A stretch of DNA of 64,000 nt from an uncultured Sphingobacteriaceae bacterium. Its GTDB lineage: Bacteria > Bacteroidota > Bacteroidia > Sphingobacteriales > Sphingobacteriaceae. A program made the translations under genes and the position numbers. Numbering within the stretch: position 1 is the stretch's first letter; every line of letters starts with the position of its first letter. Of this stretch, positions 52,341-61,029 are shown one piece after another. Location of the stretch: positions 1 through 64,000 of the forward strand of contig CAMPKC010000007.1 of assembly GCA_946887045.1 (NCBI GenBank), in the 5' to 3' direction. The notes beneath the pieces are model-generated. The model was not told the origin of the DNA. It saw only the letters and a program-made list of their open reading frames with translations, and did not search any database.

Positions 52341-54083
52341 TTATCCCTTTGAAATAGAATCGTCTAATTTAGGATTGACAGGTATATGCATGGTGAAGAT
52401 CGATCCCTTATCCAGTACACTACTCACGGTGATTTTTCCCTTATGTCTTCTTACAATTTCATTTGAGATATAAAGTCCCATTCCCAAACCAGACAAAGAT
52501 TGAGAGAGGCCTTCAGCACGATAAAATTTTTCAAAAATTCTTTTCTGACTTTCTGTTGATATGCCAATTCCTTCATCCCTAACTTCAATTTCAACATGAT
52601 CGTTAATTTGCTTGCCGTTTATATAAATAGTATTTGACCCGGGCGAATATTTGATCGCATTATTAAGCAGATTATTAAGTGCCTGTTCAAGCCTGAATTT
52701 GTCACCGCTCATTTGCACATGGGGCAGTTCAGAATCGATAACAATCTGATGGTTTGTGTATATGTGATTAACAGTTTCGATGCTTTCAGAAATTAAGTCT
52801 GCCAGCAGAAAGGTTTGTACGTGAAGTTGTAAACTTCCTGCCTGAATTTTTGAAACGTCGAGTAAATCTGCAATCAGAGTACTTAATTTCTTGATTTGTG
52901 AAATGGCTTTACGCACAAACATTCGTTCGGTTTCTTTCAGGTCAGATCTTTCTAATAATTGAATATAAGCTTTGATACTTGTTAAAGGAGTTTTCAGTTC
53001 ATGACTTGCAATACCTATAAATTCGTCTTTTTTCTTCTCAACCTCCCTGCTCAATAATAATTCTTTTACCACTGTTGCTTTGTTTCTGATAATATTTATG
53101 GAAATCAAGAGGATCAGAAATGTAACGGCTAAGCCCAGTATCAACACTAAGGCGGGGTGACGCTGTTCAATGTTAGAGCCGAATGCGTCGGTTGTCGATA
53201 GGATAATTTTCCATTGAGTGCCAGCAGGATAGATTGAAGTATCGGACACAAAATCTTTTTTTGAACTGGTTTGATGAAGGATTGAGCCAGAGTTGAACAA
53301 AATATTTTCTTTTGATGGCTTGTTGCCATCATAAATTTGAATTTGCAAGTCTGAAAAGTTTTTCAAAATAGCCTGCATTACATCATGCGCACGAAAGGGA
53401 GTATAAACAAACCCAACGATGTTTCTTTTCCGATCTTCTACGGTCTTTGTCGCATCCGGACTGCGATATACAGGAATATATAACAGAAATCCGGGTTGGA
53501 TGCTTTTGCTGGTTTCTTGCATTAACGTGACTTTTTTTGACATCGCAGGCTGCCCAGTTTCCAACGCCCTGTTCATTGCCTCTCTGCGAATAGACTCGCT
53601 ATACATATCAAAACCAAATGCTCTAAGATTCCGACCCGAAAATGGTTCAATAAAAATGATAGGGGTTAAATAGTCATTCCTAAAATTGGAATTTATCTTG
53701 AAATAGGGATATCCGCTTCTTCTTAACTGGTTTTCAACTCCTGATATTTCGTTCTTATTAATGTAAACAGCATACGCAAGTGCTTGAATTCCTGGATAGT
53801 TAACTGAAATATTGAGATTTTTGACATATTTTTCCCAGTTATCCCTGGTTACCGAGTCCGAAGCATAGAATAAAGCCTGGCATCCTCTCAATATTTGAAT
53901 GTAATCAATAATCCTCGCTCTTAGTACTTCAATAGCTCTTGCACCACGTTGTTCAAATAATTTTTCTCGTTTTGCTCTTACAGAAGTGGTTAATTCGTAA
54001 TAACTATAGACAGTGAAGGCCGTTAAACAAAAAAATACAAGTAATGCAGGATAATAATTTTTAAAAATTCGTCGAACGTTCAT
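52341..54083 (-). CDS. CHASE-domain sensor histidine kinase
   Basis: 580 residues. Membrane segments at about 10-30 and 311-333 enclose a periplasmic CHASE domain (about 60-240, with QALAYAVYINKNE and GFVYTPFRAHDVMQAIL). HisKA follows, with the phospho-acceptor in IGIASHELKTPLTS (His about 361). HATPase motifs are LNNLLNNAIKYS, VRDEGIGIS and GLGMGLYIS. There is no receiver domain and no regulator gene beside it. CHASE domains bind small ligands such as cytokinin-like or peptide signals; the ligand here is unknown. Confidence 0.92.
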   Translation of the reverse strand: MNVRRIFKNYYPALLVFFCLTAFTVYSYYELTTSVRAKREKLFEQRGARAIEVLRARIIDYIQILRGCQALFYASDSVTRDNWEKYVKNLNISVNYPGIQALAYAVYINKNEISGVENQLRRSGYPYFKINSNFRNDYLTPIIFIEPFSGRNLRAFGFDMYSESIRREAMNRALETGQPAMSKKVTLMQETSKSIQPGFLLYIPVYRSPDATKTVEDRKRNIVGFVYTPFRAHDVMQAILKNFSDLQIQIYDGNKPSKENILFNSGSILHQTSSKKDFVSDTSIYPAGTQWKIILSTTDAFGSNIEQRHPALVLILGLAVTFLILLISINIIRNKATVVKELLLSREVEKKKDEFIGIASHELKTPLTSIKAYIQLLERSDLKETERMFVRKAISQIKKLSTLIADLLDVSKIQAGSLQLHVQTFLLADLISESIETVNHIYTNHQIVIDSELPHVQMSGDKFRLEQALNNLLNNAIKYSPGSNTIYINGKQINDHVEIEVRDEGIGISTESQKRIFEKFYRAEGLSQSLSGLGMGLYISNEIVRRHKGKITVSSVLDKGSIFTMHIPVNPKLDDSISKG

Positions 54084-54253
54084 ATGTTTTTGGTATCCAA
54101 TTATGATCGCAAGAACCGCTCATAAATTGGGATAGATATAATCGATCTATCAATACTTATGCCTGTTATTTGTATTAATTAATTTATAAGCCAATATGGT
54201 CGTTTATCGTCTCTATCTTACCATTTTATTGATTTTCAAGATGACCAAACTTT

Positions 54254-54682
54254 TTAAGCCTCTAACAGTTGAGCAATTTCCGGAGTTAGTTGTCCTTTAA
54301 CATGTTCTATTTCGCCTGCCGATATGCAACTTTTTATTACTCTGAAAACGGCTCTTACTTCTTCTTCAGGATTACTTCCAAAATCTGCATCGGCGGTTTT
54401 AGTTTCGTTCCAAATATCGCTTAAAAAATCATCAAGAGTAGATGAGCTGTTCCGTTCCTTCGAAATGTTCCATCCATTTACATACATCGCCTTCAGAACC
54501 ATCGGAAGTTCAGAAATCAAATGCATTGATTCTTCAATCATTATTCGGTCGCGCAGGGCGTGCAAAACGGCTTGGGTAACTCTGAAAGCACGGGCTTTAT
54601 CTCCCGGAGCGCCGAGTTGTCCAGCAACTTTATTGATAAATTCATTGCCCTCTTTTGCATAGTTTTCGAAATGTGATTCCAT
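54254..54682 (-). CDS. DUF2267 family protein
   Basis: 142 residues of helical DUF2267 type: FINKVAGQLGAPGDKARAFR and the RVTQAVLHALRDRIMIEE helix with SELPMVLKAMYVNGWN are the family pattern. It is read from a strong AAGGAGG, unusual for this genome, and is divergent from hsp20, which has the same feature. In other bacteria DUF2267 genes often lie among general-stress genes, and that fits here. Molecular function unknown. Confidence 0.83.
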   Translation of the reverse strand: MESHFENYAKEGNEFINKVAGQLGAPGDKARAFRVTQAVLHALRDRIMIEESMHLISELPMVLKAMYVNGWNISKERNSSSTLDDFLSDIWNETKTADADFGSNPEEEVRAVFRVIKSCISAGEIEHVKGQLTPEIAQLLEA

Positions 54683-54689
54683 GATTTTT

Positions 54690-54696
54690 CCTCCTT
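54690..54696 (-). promoter_or_regulatory. Strong Shine-Dalgarno of the DUF2267 gene
   Basis: AAGGAGG on the minus strand, 7 bases before the ATG. Most genes in this window lack any such sequence, so this marks unusually strong or differently controlled translation. Confidence 0.7.
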
Positions 54697-54866
54697 ATTG
54701 ATTATTATGGCACCCCTCGGATTTGTTTTGAACCGATGCTGTGCAATAAAGTTTGAGGTTTTTTTAGTTCCAGTATAAACCTGCTTTTTTAGAAAGATAT
54801 ATGTTGTTTTTACCCGGTAAAAAACCGGAAGAAATAAAAAATAATTGAAATTTTCTGGAACCACTC

Positions 54867-54882
54867 TGGCAGACGAATTGTT
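54867..54882 (+). promoter_or_regulatory. Possible sigma-54-like promoter of hsp20
   Basis: TGGCAGACGAATTGTT matches the sigma-54 pattern TGGCAC-N5-TTGCW at TGGCA and TTG, at the correct spacing, 44 bases before the hsp20 ATG. The C of the -12 GC is a T, which usually weakens such sites strongly. No enhancer site is apparent. Confidence 0.2.
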
Positions 54883-54911
54883 TTCATATCAGGTTACAAG
54901 CCTGTAAAAAC

Positions 54912-54918
54912 AAGGAGG
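54912..54918 (+). promoter_or_regulatory. Strong Shine-Dalgarno of hsp20
   Basis: AAGGAGG, 7 bases before the ATG at 54926. An out-of-frame ATG at 54921 lies too close to the site to be used. Confidence 0.7.
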
Positions 54919-54925
54919 ATATGAT

Positions 54926-55363
54926 ATGGCACTGGTAAAATTTAATGAGGGTAGCAATCGTAACGTATTGAACCCGTTTAGCGATCTTTTCGAATCCTAT
55001 TTTAATGATTCCTTTATTTCTGACCGGATGGTATCAAGGGTTCCCGCAGTAAACATCTCCGAAACGGAAGAAAACTACGAAATTGAAGTAGGAGCTCCGG
55101 GTTTAAAGAAAGAAGATTTTAAAATAAATCTTGATAAAAACATGCTAAATATTTCGGTCGAAAAGCCTTTCGAAAGCACCGAACAGAATAAAACCTACAG
55201 TAAAAGAGAATATAATTACTCTTCATTTGTGCGCTCATTTGCATTGCCCGAATCTGCAGATAATGCAAATATTGCTGCCGAATACATGGATGGTGTATTA
55301 AAAATATCTGTTCCGAAGAAGGAGGAGGCGAAAATGCAGCCACGAGAAATTTCAATCAAGTAA
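54926..55363 (+). CDS. Hsp20/alpha-crystallin small heat-shock protein
   Basis: 145-residue ATP-independent holdase. The alpha-crystallin domain covers about 38-135 (VNISETEENYEIEVGAPGL, KEDFKINLDKNMLNISVE) and the hallmark A-x-x-x-n-G-V-L is AAEYMDGVLKISVP. The N-terminal arm is short, with FSDLFESYF. The C-terminal IxI-like tail is REISIK. With the divergent DUF2267 gene and the DUF3606 gene nearby it forms a small stress set. Confidence 0.95.
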   Translation: MALVKFNEGSNRNVLNPFSDLFESYFNDSFISDRMVSRVPAVNISETEENYEIEVGAPGLKKEDFKINLDKNMLNISVEKPFESTEQNKTYSKREYNYSSFVRSFALPESADNANIAAEYMDGVLKISVPKKEEAKMQPREISIK

Positions 55364-55378
55364 TCTGGTTTTGATGAA

Positions 55379-55429
55379 GTAATTTTTATTCAGGGCATAA
55401 GCTGTGCTTATGTCCTGAATAAAAATTAC
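55379..55429. terminator. Very long inverted repeat after hsp20
   Basis: A 23-bp stem (55379-55401 against 55407-55429) with a single G-T wobble and a 5-base loop CTGTG. It lies in the convergent gap between hsp20 and the DUF6799 gene. Runs of T and A at the stem bases would let it terminate both ways. Confidence 0.85.
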
Positions 55430-55457
55430 AGATTTAAATCTCCAGGTTATTTATCGT

Positions 55458-55856
55458 CTATGAGAGGTGTTTTGTGATATTAAAGTTTCGGATTGTTTCT
55501 GTCTTATCTATCATTCGTCCCCGATTAAACATTTCCTGGTTCTGATACAGATTTCCGTTCAAATCGAAGCATTCGCCATCTTTTAACCGGTACTTTTTAT
55601 GGACTTTTAAATGATACCAGCCATTAGGATTAATCACTATGCCATTATTTAGCATTATCTGGTTTTTAATCTCGGCCAGCATTCCGTTTCGCACCCAGTA
55701 CAGCTTGCCGCCCTGATATATTAAATGTTCTTCCAGATGTATTCTGTCGGGTTTTTGAATACTCTGCTGTTTTTCTTGTTTAGAAGTTGTGTCTTGCGCG
55801 TGCACCATGCCTACGAACAGAAATACCGAACTAAGCATTAAAAAGAACTTTTTCAT
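55458..55856 (-). CDS. DUF6799-like secreted protein
   Basis: 132 residues with a signal peptide (MKKFFLMLSSVFLFVGMVHA, cleavage near AQD). The mature part repeats a short beta unit: GGKLYWVRNGMLAEIKNQIM, LNNGIVINPNGWYHLK and LKDGECFDLNGNLY. I recognise this as the DUF6799 pattern (repeated xGxVxxxDGxxxxLxxG). Function unknown; it is probably periplasmic or surface-exposed. Confidence 0.68.
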   Translation of the reverse strand: MKKFFLMLSSVFLFVGMVHAQDTTSKQEKQQSIQKPDRIHLEEHLIYQGGKLYWVRNGMLAEIKNQIMLNNGIVINPNGWYHLKVHKKYRLKDGECFDLNGNLYQNQEMFNRGRMIDKTETIRNFNITKHLS

Positions 55857-56034
55857 AAAAAAGCTTCTTAATTACCTTGTAAAGATAGCTTTTACGCGTT
55901 TTTAAAGAGGTGATTTTTATCAGATCTGCTGCTGATTGTGGGCATTTAACACTGTTATCCGCAGAGATTTTAAAAAAGAGCAGGCAAAAAAAATCCCGCA
56001 ATGGGTCTGCAGGATTTCGAAATAATTTAATCCT

Positions 56035-56232
56035 CTAACTGAGTTGTAACTTGTTTGCATTCACCAGATAGGTGTAGACCTTAGATACTGAATTGCATCC
56101 CGATGCTTTAATGGCACTTTTTATTGTTTCTTTCGAAACGCCCCATTTAAGTGACCAATAATTAAGTTCATCATCGGAAAAAGCGCTGATTAAATCCCTG
56201 TCAGTTTTCTCGAATAGTTTTGACCTGTTCAT
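56035..56232 (-). CDS. DUF3606 small protein
   Basis: 65 residues. The segment FSDDELNYWSLKWGVSKETIKSA with VSKVYTYL is the DUF3606 pattern: a short helix-turn-helix-like fold that may bind DNA. Members are common near stress genes in Bacteroidota and Proteobacteria. Starts at ATG 56232; 178 bases separate it from the DUF6799 gene. Confidence 0.78.
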   Translation of the reverse strand: MNRSKLFEKTDRDLISAFSDDELNYWSLKWGVSKETIKSAIKASGCNSVSKVYTYLVNANKLQLS

Positions 56233-56356
56233 TTCAAATTGGCATTTAATAAATTACAAATCATTCCAAATTTGGTTTCAATTTTTGTGCGATTTTTTTT
56301 GCGACATTAAATAATAAAGAATTTTCTTCTTGGCCTTATTATATCAAGCATTTGAC

Positions 56357-56364
56357 TAATTTTG
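56357..56364 (+). promoter_or_regulatory. Promoter -7 element of lysC
   Basis: TAATTTTG is an exact TAnnTTTG match, with TTGG at 56330-56333 as a slightly distant -33 candidate. It would give a leader of about 105 bases before lysC. I see no lysine-riboswitch fold and no credible leader peptide in that stretch. Confidence 0.45.
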
Positions 56365-56475
56365 CGCCCTAATAATCAGATGCAATTCTGACTTAATGAG
56401 TTTTAACCATTAAATTGAATTTTCCTGCATTTTAAGGTCGCAGGCTCTTTCATACACAAAGAAATATTAGTTCAA

Positions 56476-57786
56476 ATGAAGATTTTAAAATTTGGAGGTA
56501 CGTCAGTAGGAAGTCCGGAAAGGATGAAAAGTTTATTAAACATCATCGATCCAAAGCAAAAGCAAATTGTTGTTCTTTCGGCGGTGTCTGGAACTACAAA
56601 TAGCCTTGTAGAAATTTCTCAGGCTTTTTTAGACGGCGATAAACGTAGAGCGAAAGAGCTTACTGATGCACTTTACGAAAAATATCAAGTTTTCGTAAAT
56701 GAGCTTTTTTCGACCGAAGATGGCATCAAAAACGGGAAAGAGCTGATTGATTATCATTTTACCTTGATAGGCTCTTATGCATCCGAACTTTTTACACCGG
56801 TAGAAGAGAAAATTATACTTGCTCAAGGCGAATTACTTTCTACCACTTTATATCATTTTTATCTTTCTGAAATAGGCGTGAAGTCAGTATTGCTTCCTGC
56901 TTTAGATTTCATGAAAATTGATGAAGATAACGAACCTCTGGTGGATTATATCGGATCTCATCTTCAGCATTTACTGGATGCACATCCCGATAATACACTT
57001 TTTATAACGCAAGGCTATATCTGTAGAAATTCGTTCGGCGAAATCGACAATCTTCGCAGAGGGGGGAGTGACTATACAGCCTCGTTAATTGGTGCTGCAA
57101 TCAAAGCAGATGAAGTTCAAATCTGGACGGATATTGATGGAATGCACAATAATGATCCTCGTATCGTTAAGGGCACAAAACCTATCGCGCAGTTATCCTT
57201 CGAAGAAGCTGCCGAGCTTGCCTATTTTGGAGCCAAAATTTTACATCCTCAAAGCGTTTTCCCGGCACAGAAATATAAAATTCCGGTAAGATTGTTAAAT
57301 ACTATGGAGCCTTCCGCTCCGGGAACTTTGATAACAAACGAGAGCGCAAAAAATCAAATAAAATCAATTGCTGCGAAAGACGGAATTACTTCGATAAGAA
57401 TTCAATCAAGCCGTATGCTTTTGGCTTATGGCTTTTTAAGGAAGGTGTTCGAGATTTTCGAGCGTTATAAAACGCCGATAGATATGATCACAACTTCGGA
57501 AGTTGCTGTTGCGGTTACAATTGACGACACTCGTTATCTTGACGATATTGTAAAAGCATTGGAAGATTTTGGAAGTGTTGAGGTAGGCAAAGATCAAAGT
57601 ATTATATGTGTTGTGGGCGATTTTTCCTACGAATCTCATGGATACGCAGCAAGAGTTTTTGAATCTATAAAGCATATCTCAATCCGCATGATCTCTTATG
57701 GTGCAAGTCACTATAACATCTCGGTGCTGGTTGATACTTCGGACAAAACCGAAGCTTTAAGAAGTTTACACAGCAGGTTGTTTTAA
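56476..57786 (+). CDS. lysC: Aspartate kinase (monofunctional, ACT-regulated)
   Basis: Phosphorylates aspartate at the start of the lysine, threonine, methionine and diaminopimelate pathway. The kinase domain begins KILKFGGTSVGSPERM and contains RGGSDYTASLIGAAIKADEVQIWTDIDG (about 196-224). Two ACT domains follow from about 295 (ITSIRIQSSRMLLAYGF...MITTSEVAVAVTI), the likely lysine-feedback site. At 436 residues no homoserine dehydrogenase is fused. It lies 120 bases before lysA, so this pair feeds lysine/diaminopimelate. Confidence 0.93.
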   Translation: MKILKFGGTSVGSPERMKSLLNIIDPKQKQIVVLSAVSGTTNSLVEISQAFLDGDKRRAKELTDALYEKYQVFVNELFSTEDGIKNGKELIDYHFTLIGSYASELFTPVEEKIILAQGELLSTTLYHFYLSEIGVKSVLLPALDFMKIDEDNEPLVDYIGSHLQHLLDAHPDNTLFITQGYICRNSFGEIDNLRRGGSDYTASLIGAAIKADEVQIWTDIDGMHNNDPRIVKGTKPIAQLSFEEAAELAYFGAKILHPQSVFPAQKYKIPVRLLNTMEPSAPGTLITNESAKNQIKSIAAKDGITSIRIQSSRMLLAYGFLRKVFEIFERYKTPIDMITTSEVAVAVTIDDTRYLDDIVKALEDFGSVEVGKDQSIICVVGDFSYESHGYAARVFESIKHISIRMISYGASHYNISVLVDTSDKTEALRSLHSRLF

Positions 57787-57906
57787 TTTAAACCCGTTGA
57801 TGTCCCGGGCTTTTCCCCGGAATTTGGATGAAAGAAGCTCTTCCTGATTCATGGAAGCTTCTCTCGATTACATTTTTACAAACCCGACAGGGATTTACAT
57901 TTAGTG

Positions 57907-59070
57907 ATGTTCAATTCAGATACATTAAACCGTTTCCGATCAGTAGAAACACCTTTTTATTATTACGATCTCAACCTTTTGCAACGGACCCTGTCTGAGT
58001 GCAAGGCTGCAGCCGATAAATACGATTTTCATGTGCATTATGCCATGAAAGCGAATTTTAATGAGAAGGTGATAAGAATGATCAGGGAAGCAGGTTTTGG
58101 TGCTGATTGTGTAAGCGGCAACGAGGTAAAAAAAGCAATAGAAGTCGGCTTTTCGCCAGATAAGGTTGTTTTTGCGGGCGTGGGTAAATCAGACCGGGAG
58201 ATTATTGAAGCGCTTGAACAAGATATTTTCTGCTTCAATATCGAATCTATTCAAGAGTTAGAGGTTATAAATGAGCTCGCGGCAAAGGTTGGTAAAACAG
58301 CAAGAGTTGCTATTCGTATCAATCCGAATGTTGATGCGTATACGCACCATAACATTACAACCGGACTAGAGGAAAATAAATTTGGCGTAAATCAGTGGGA
58401 TCTTCCTGCATGCGCCGAAGTATTAAAGCGTTCTCAGAATCTTAACCTCACGGGAATTCACTTTCATATAGGTTCTCAGATTACCAATCTGAATGTATTT
58501 AAAAGCCTGTGCATAAAGGTAAACGAAATTAAACAGTGGTTTGAGGAGCGTGGCTTCATCCTTCATATACTAAATGTTGGAGGTGGTTTAGGAATAGATT
58601 ACCATAATCCCGACGAAAAGCCAATCGCCGATTTTGAAGAATATTTTAAAATATTTAACGAGTTTTTAGAGCGTAAGGCAGGGCAGGAGATTCACTTTGA
58701 ATTAGGAAGAGCGCTGGTTGCTCATTGCGGTAGTTTGATAAGTCGGGTTTTATATGTGAAAAATGGCATAAAAAAGCATTTTCTTGTTTTGGATGCGGGT
58801 ATGACTGAACTTATGCGTCCGGCACTTTATCAGGCTTACCATAAAATTGAAAACATATCAAGGCCACAAGATCAAAAATCAGAGGATTTAAAATACGACA
58901 TCGTTGGTCCGATCTGCGAATCGACTGATTGCTTCGGGAAGGAAGTAGAGATGCCGGAATCTTTCCGCGGGGATTTTATTGCAATCAGAACGGCCGGAGC
59001 TTACGGCGAAGTAATGGCTTCAAAATATAATCTGCGCGAACAAGTGAATAGTCTTTATTCAGAAAGTTGA
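57907..59070 (+). CDS. lysA: Diaminopimelate decarboxylase
   Basis: Final step of lysine synthesis, a fold-III PLP enzyme of 387 residues. The PLP lysine is in FHVHYAMKANFNEKVI, the substrate/phosphate motifs are GIHFHIGSQITN and NVGGGLGIDYHNP, ELGRALVAHCG carries a conserved Glu/Gly-Arg set, and the active-site Cys is in VGPICESTDCFG. A GTG lies directly before the chosen ATG. The 3' end overlaps the convergent cheB by 16 bases, so no terminator separates them. Confidence 0.93.
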   Translation: MFNSDTLNRFRSVETPFYYYDLNLLQRTLSECKAAADKYDFHVHYAMKANFNEKVIRMIREAGFGADCVSGNEVKKAIEVGFSPDKVVFAGVGKSDREIIEALEQDIFCFNIESIQELEVINELAAKVGKTARVAIRINPNVDAYTHHNITTGLEENKFGVNQWDLPACAEVLKRSQNLNLTGIHFHIGSQITNLNVFKSLCIKVNEIKQWFEERGFILHILNVGGGLGIDYHNPDEKPIADFEEYFKIFNEFLERKAGQEIHFELGRALVAHCGSLISRVLYVKNGIKKHFLVLDAGMTELMRPALYQAYHKIENISRPQDQKSEDLKYDIVGPICESTDCFGKEVEMPESFRGDFIAIRTAGAYGEVMASKYNLREQVNSLYSES

Positions 59071-59663
59071 GCTGCCGAAAGCTTATTTATGAAGTCTGGT
59101 AAATCATCTGCGTCAACAATATAATCGACAACAGTTTTAAAGATTGCAGCTTTCGGCATAAAGCCAACTTCGGCAGATTCGGGATTTTGTACAATAGTTA
59201 AGCCGCCGGCGTTGGCAATTGTTAAAAGACCTTCCGATCCATCCGAGTTCGCTCCTGATAGTAATAATGCAGCCAGCGATTCACCGTAAACGTCTGCAGC
59301 CGACTGGAATGTTACGTCGATACTTGGCCTTGAATATTCTACCTTTTCTGAAGCATCAAGTGAAAATGTATGGTCTGTCTCAATTAACAAATGATAGTTA
59401 GCAGGAGCAAGGTAGATCCTGCCGGGTAAAATTACTTCTTTTTCATCGGCTTCTGTTACTTCAATAATAGATCTATTGTTGAAAAGATTAGTCAGGCTGG
59501 CATCTGACGAGCTTTTTCTATGAACTATGATGATAATTGCAATTGACAAATTCTTTTCCAGCTTTCGCAGGATCTTCACTATAACTTCAATACTTCCCGC
59601 GGATCCTCCTATAACAAGTGCTTTTATGCCTTTTAAATCTCCGGTTTCGCGTATATATCTCAT
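59055..59663 (-). CDS. CheB-type methylesterase domain protein
   Basis: 202 residues consisting only of the CheB catalytic domain; the usual N-terminal receiver is missing. The catalytic Ser is in VIGGSAGSIEV, His in IIIVHRKSSSD and Asp in LLSGANSDGSEGL, with IYLAPANYHLLIE as further family pattern. It would hydrolyse methyl-glutamates or act on other esters without phospho-control. It belongs with the cheR-RR-kinase genes upstream (165-base gap), although no chemoreceptor is in view. Confidence 0.88.
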   Translation of the reverse strand: MRYIRETGDLKGIKALVIGGSAGSIEVIVKILRKLEKNLSIAIIIIVHRKSSSDASLTNLFNNRSIIEVTEADEKEVILPGRIYLAPANYHLLIETDHTFSLDASEKVEYSRPSIDVTFQSAADVYGESLAALLLSGANSDGSEGLLTIANAGGLTIVQNPESAEVGFMPKAAIFKTVVDYIVDADDLPDFINKLSAAQLSE

Positions 59664-59827
59664 TAGTGATTCTTAAATGGAAATTTTTGCTGTCAATCGG
59701 TATTCTTTTTAAAATTATGCCTACTTCTTAAATATAGGTATCAGTATTCAAAAATAAATGCTTTAATAGTCTTACTTATCGCTAAGCCACAAACTGATTC
59801 TTTCGCCTAAAATAACCCGGTTATGAG

Positions 59828-60652
59828 TTAAGCCATTTTTCGCCATATTTTTTCTTTGGCATCTATTGGTTTAAACTTATGTGCCACCTCAGAAAATCGG
59901 AGAGTTTCTTTAGCTCCCAAGGCGAGATATCCCAAATTTTCAAGACTCTCTTCGAATAATTTGAAAACTTTGATCTGCAGGTTTTTATCAAAGTAGATCA
60001 AAACATTCCGACAAAGAATCAATTGAAATTCGTTAAATGAGCGGTCGGAAACCAGATTATGCATTGAAAATATCATTTTGCGATTTAAGTCTTCATCGAA
60101 TTTAACCTTGTCATACATTGCTGTGTAATACTTCGAAAAATCTTGTTTACCCCCCGACAATATATAGTTTTCCGAATATTGCTTCATGTTGACCAGCGCA
60201 AAAATACCTTTGCTTGCTTTTTCTAATGCAGCCTGGTTAATATCAGTTGCATAGATTAACGATTTTTCGAATAAATTGGCCTCTTTTAGTAAAATCGCCA
60301 TTGAGTATACTTCTTCGCCGGTAGAGCAGCCTGCATGCCATATCCGTATGTGAGGATAGGTTCCTAACACAGGTAAAACCTGTTCTCTCAAAACTTTATA
60401 GAATGATGGGTCACGAAACATTTCCGTAACAGTAACGGTAATCTGGTCTATAAATCGTTGAAAGTAAGATTCATCAGATTTAAGATGATACCGGAACTCA
60501 GCGAAACTGGGAAATCTGTCTAGTGAAAACAATCGGTTTATTCGGCGTTTTATTGAAGCTTTTGAGTAATCTGTAAAATCATATCCATATTTCTCAAATA
60601 AATCGTTCAGCAAAACTTCTACATCGTTGTCTTGTATGGGGCCGTATTCCAA
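59828..60652 (-). CDS. CheR-type glutamate methyltransferase
   Basis: 274 residues: an N-terminal helical CheR domain (YGYDFTDYSKASIKRRINRL) and a SAM-dependent methyltransferase with IWHAGCSTGEEVYSMAI and IYATDINQAAL, then LILCRNVLIYFD. It lacks a pentapeptide-binding beta-subdomain of clear type. The start is a TTG one base after the stop of the response-regulator gene, so it is translationally coupled. Its partner esterase is the cheB-like gene behind it. Confidence 0.9.
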   Translation of the reverse strand: MEYGPIQDNDVEVLLNDLFEKYGYDFTDYSKASIKRRINRLFSLDRFPSFAEFRYHLKSDESYFQRFIDQITVTVTEMFRDPSFYKVLREQVLPVLGTYPHIRIWHAGCSTGEEVYSMAILLKEANLFEKSLIYATDINQAALEKASKGIFALVNMKQYSENYILSGGKQDFSKYYTAMYDKVKFDEDLNRKMIFSMHNLVSDRSFNEFQLILCRNVLIYFDKNLQIKVFKLFEESLENLGYLALGAKETLRFSEVAHKFKPIDAKEKIWRKMA

Positions 60653-60653
60653 C

Positions 60654-61028
60654 TTATTCTTCTTTTAGATGCTCATTAATTAAAATTAATAACTGATCAA
60701 TGTTTACTGGTTTGGATATATATCCGTTTGCACCTGCTCTTAAGCATTTATCCTTATCGCCGGCCATAGCCTGAGCGGTTACTGCTATGATTGGGACTGA
60801 GGAGAATTTATTATTCGACCTTATCGCGGATATCGCTTCATATCCGTCCATGTCCGGCATCATGATATCCATAAGAATTATGCCAACTGGTTCGCCTGAT
60901 CTTAATAATGATAAGCCTTGCGCGGCGCTGGTAGAGCAGAGGCAAGAAAATTTTTTGGCTTTCAGCACTGCCTGTAACGCAAAGATATTTCTTGAATCGT
61001 CGTCAATAATCAAAATATGCTTACTCAT
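60654..61028 (-). CDS. Single-domain response regulator
   Basis: 124-residue receiver without output domain. Acidic pocket in LIIDDDSRNIFAL, phospho-acceptor in GIILMDIMMPDMDGYEA, Thr in VTAQAM and Lys in YISKPVNIDQL. It is markedly similar to the third receiver of the hybrid kinase encoded just upstream (ISKPV(D/N)IDQL, MAGDKDKC vs MVGDREKC), which suggests duplication and separation. It lies 1 base from each neighbour. Confidence 0.93.
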   Translation of the reverse strand: MSKHILIIDDDSRNIFALQAVLKAKKFSCLCSTSAAQGLSLLRSGEPVGIILMDIMMPDMDGYEAISAIRSNNKFSSVPIIAVTAQAMAGDKDKCLRAGANGYISKPVNIDQLLILINEHLKEE

Positions 61029-61029
61029 C

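Noticed and set aside
56365..56475. Lysine riboswitch or leader peptide before lysC
   Set aside because: The leader of about 105 bases is too short and lacks the conserved lysine-riboswitch helices; the small ATG frames in it are 3-5 codons without lysine runs.
59055..59070. Frameshift or misassembly at the lysA/cheB overlap
   Set aside because: Both reading frames are full length with normal family C termini; a 16-base convergent overlap is acceptable.
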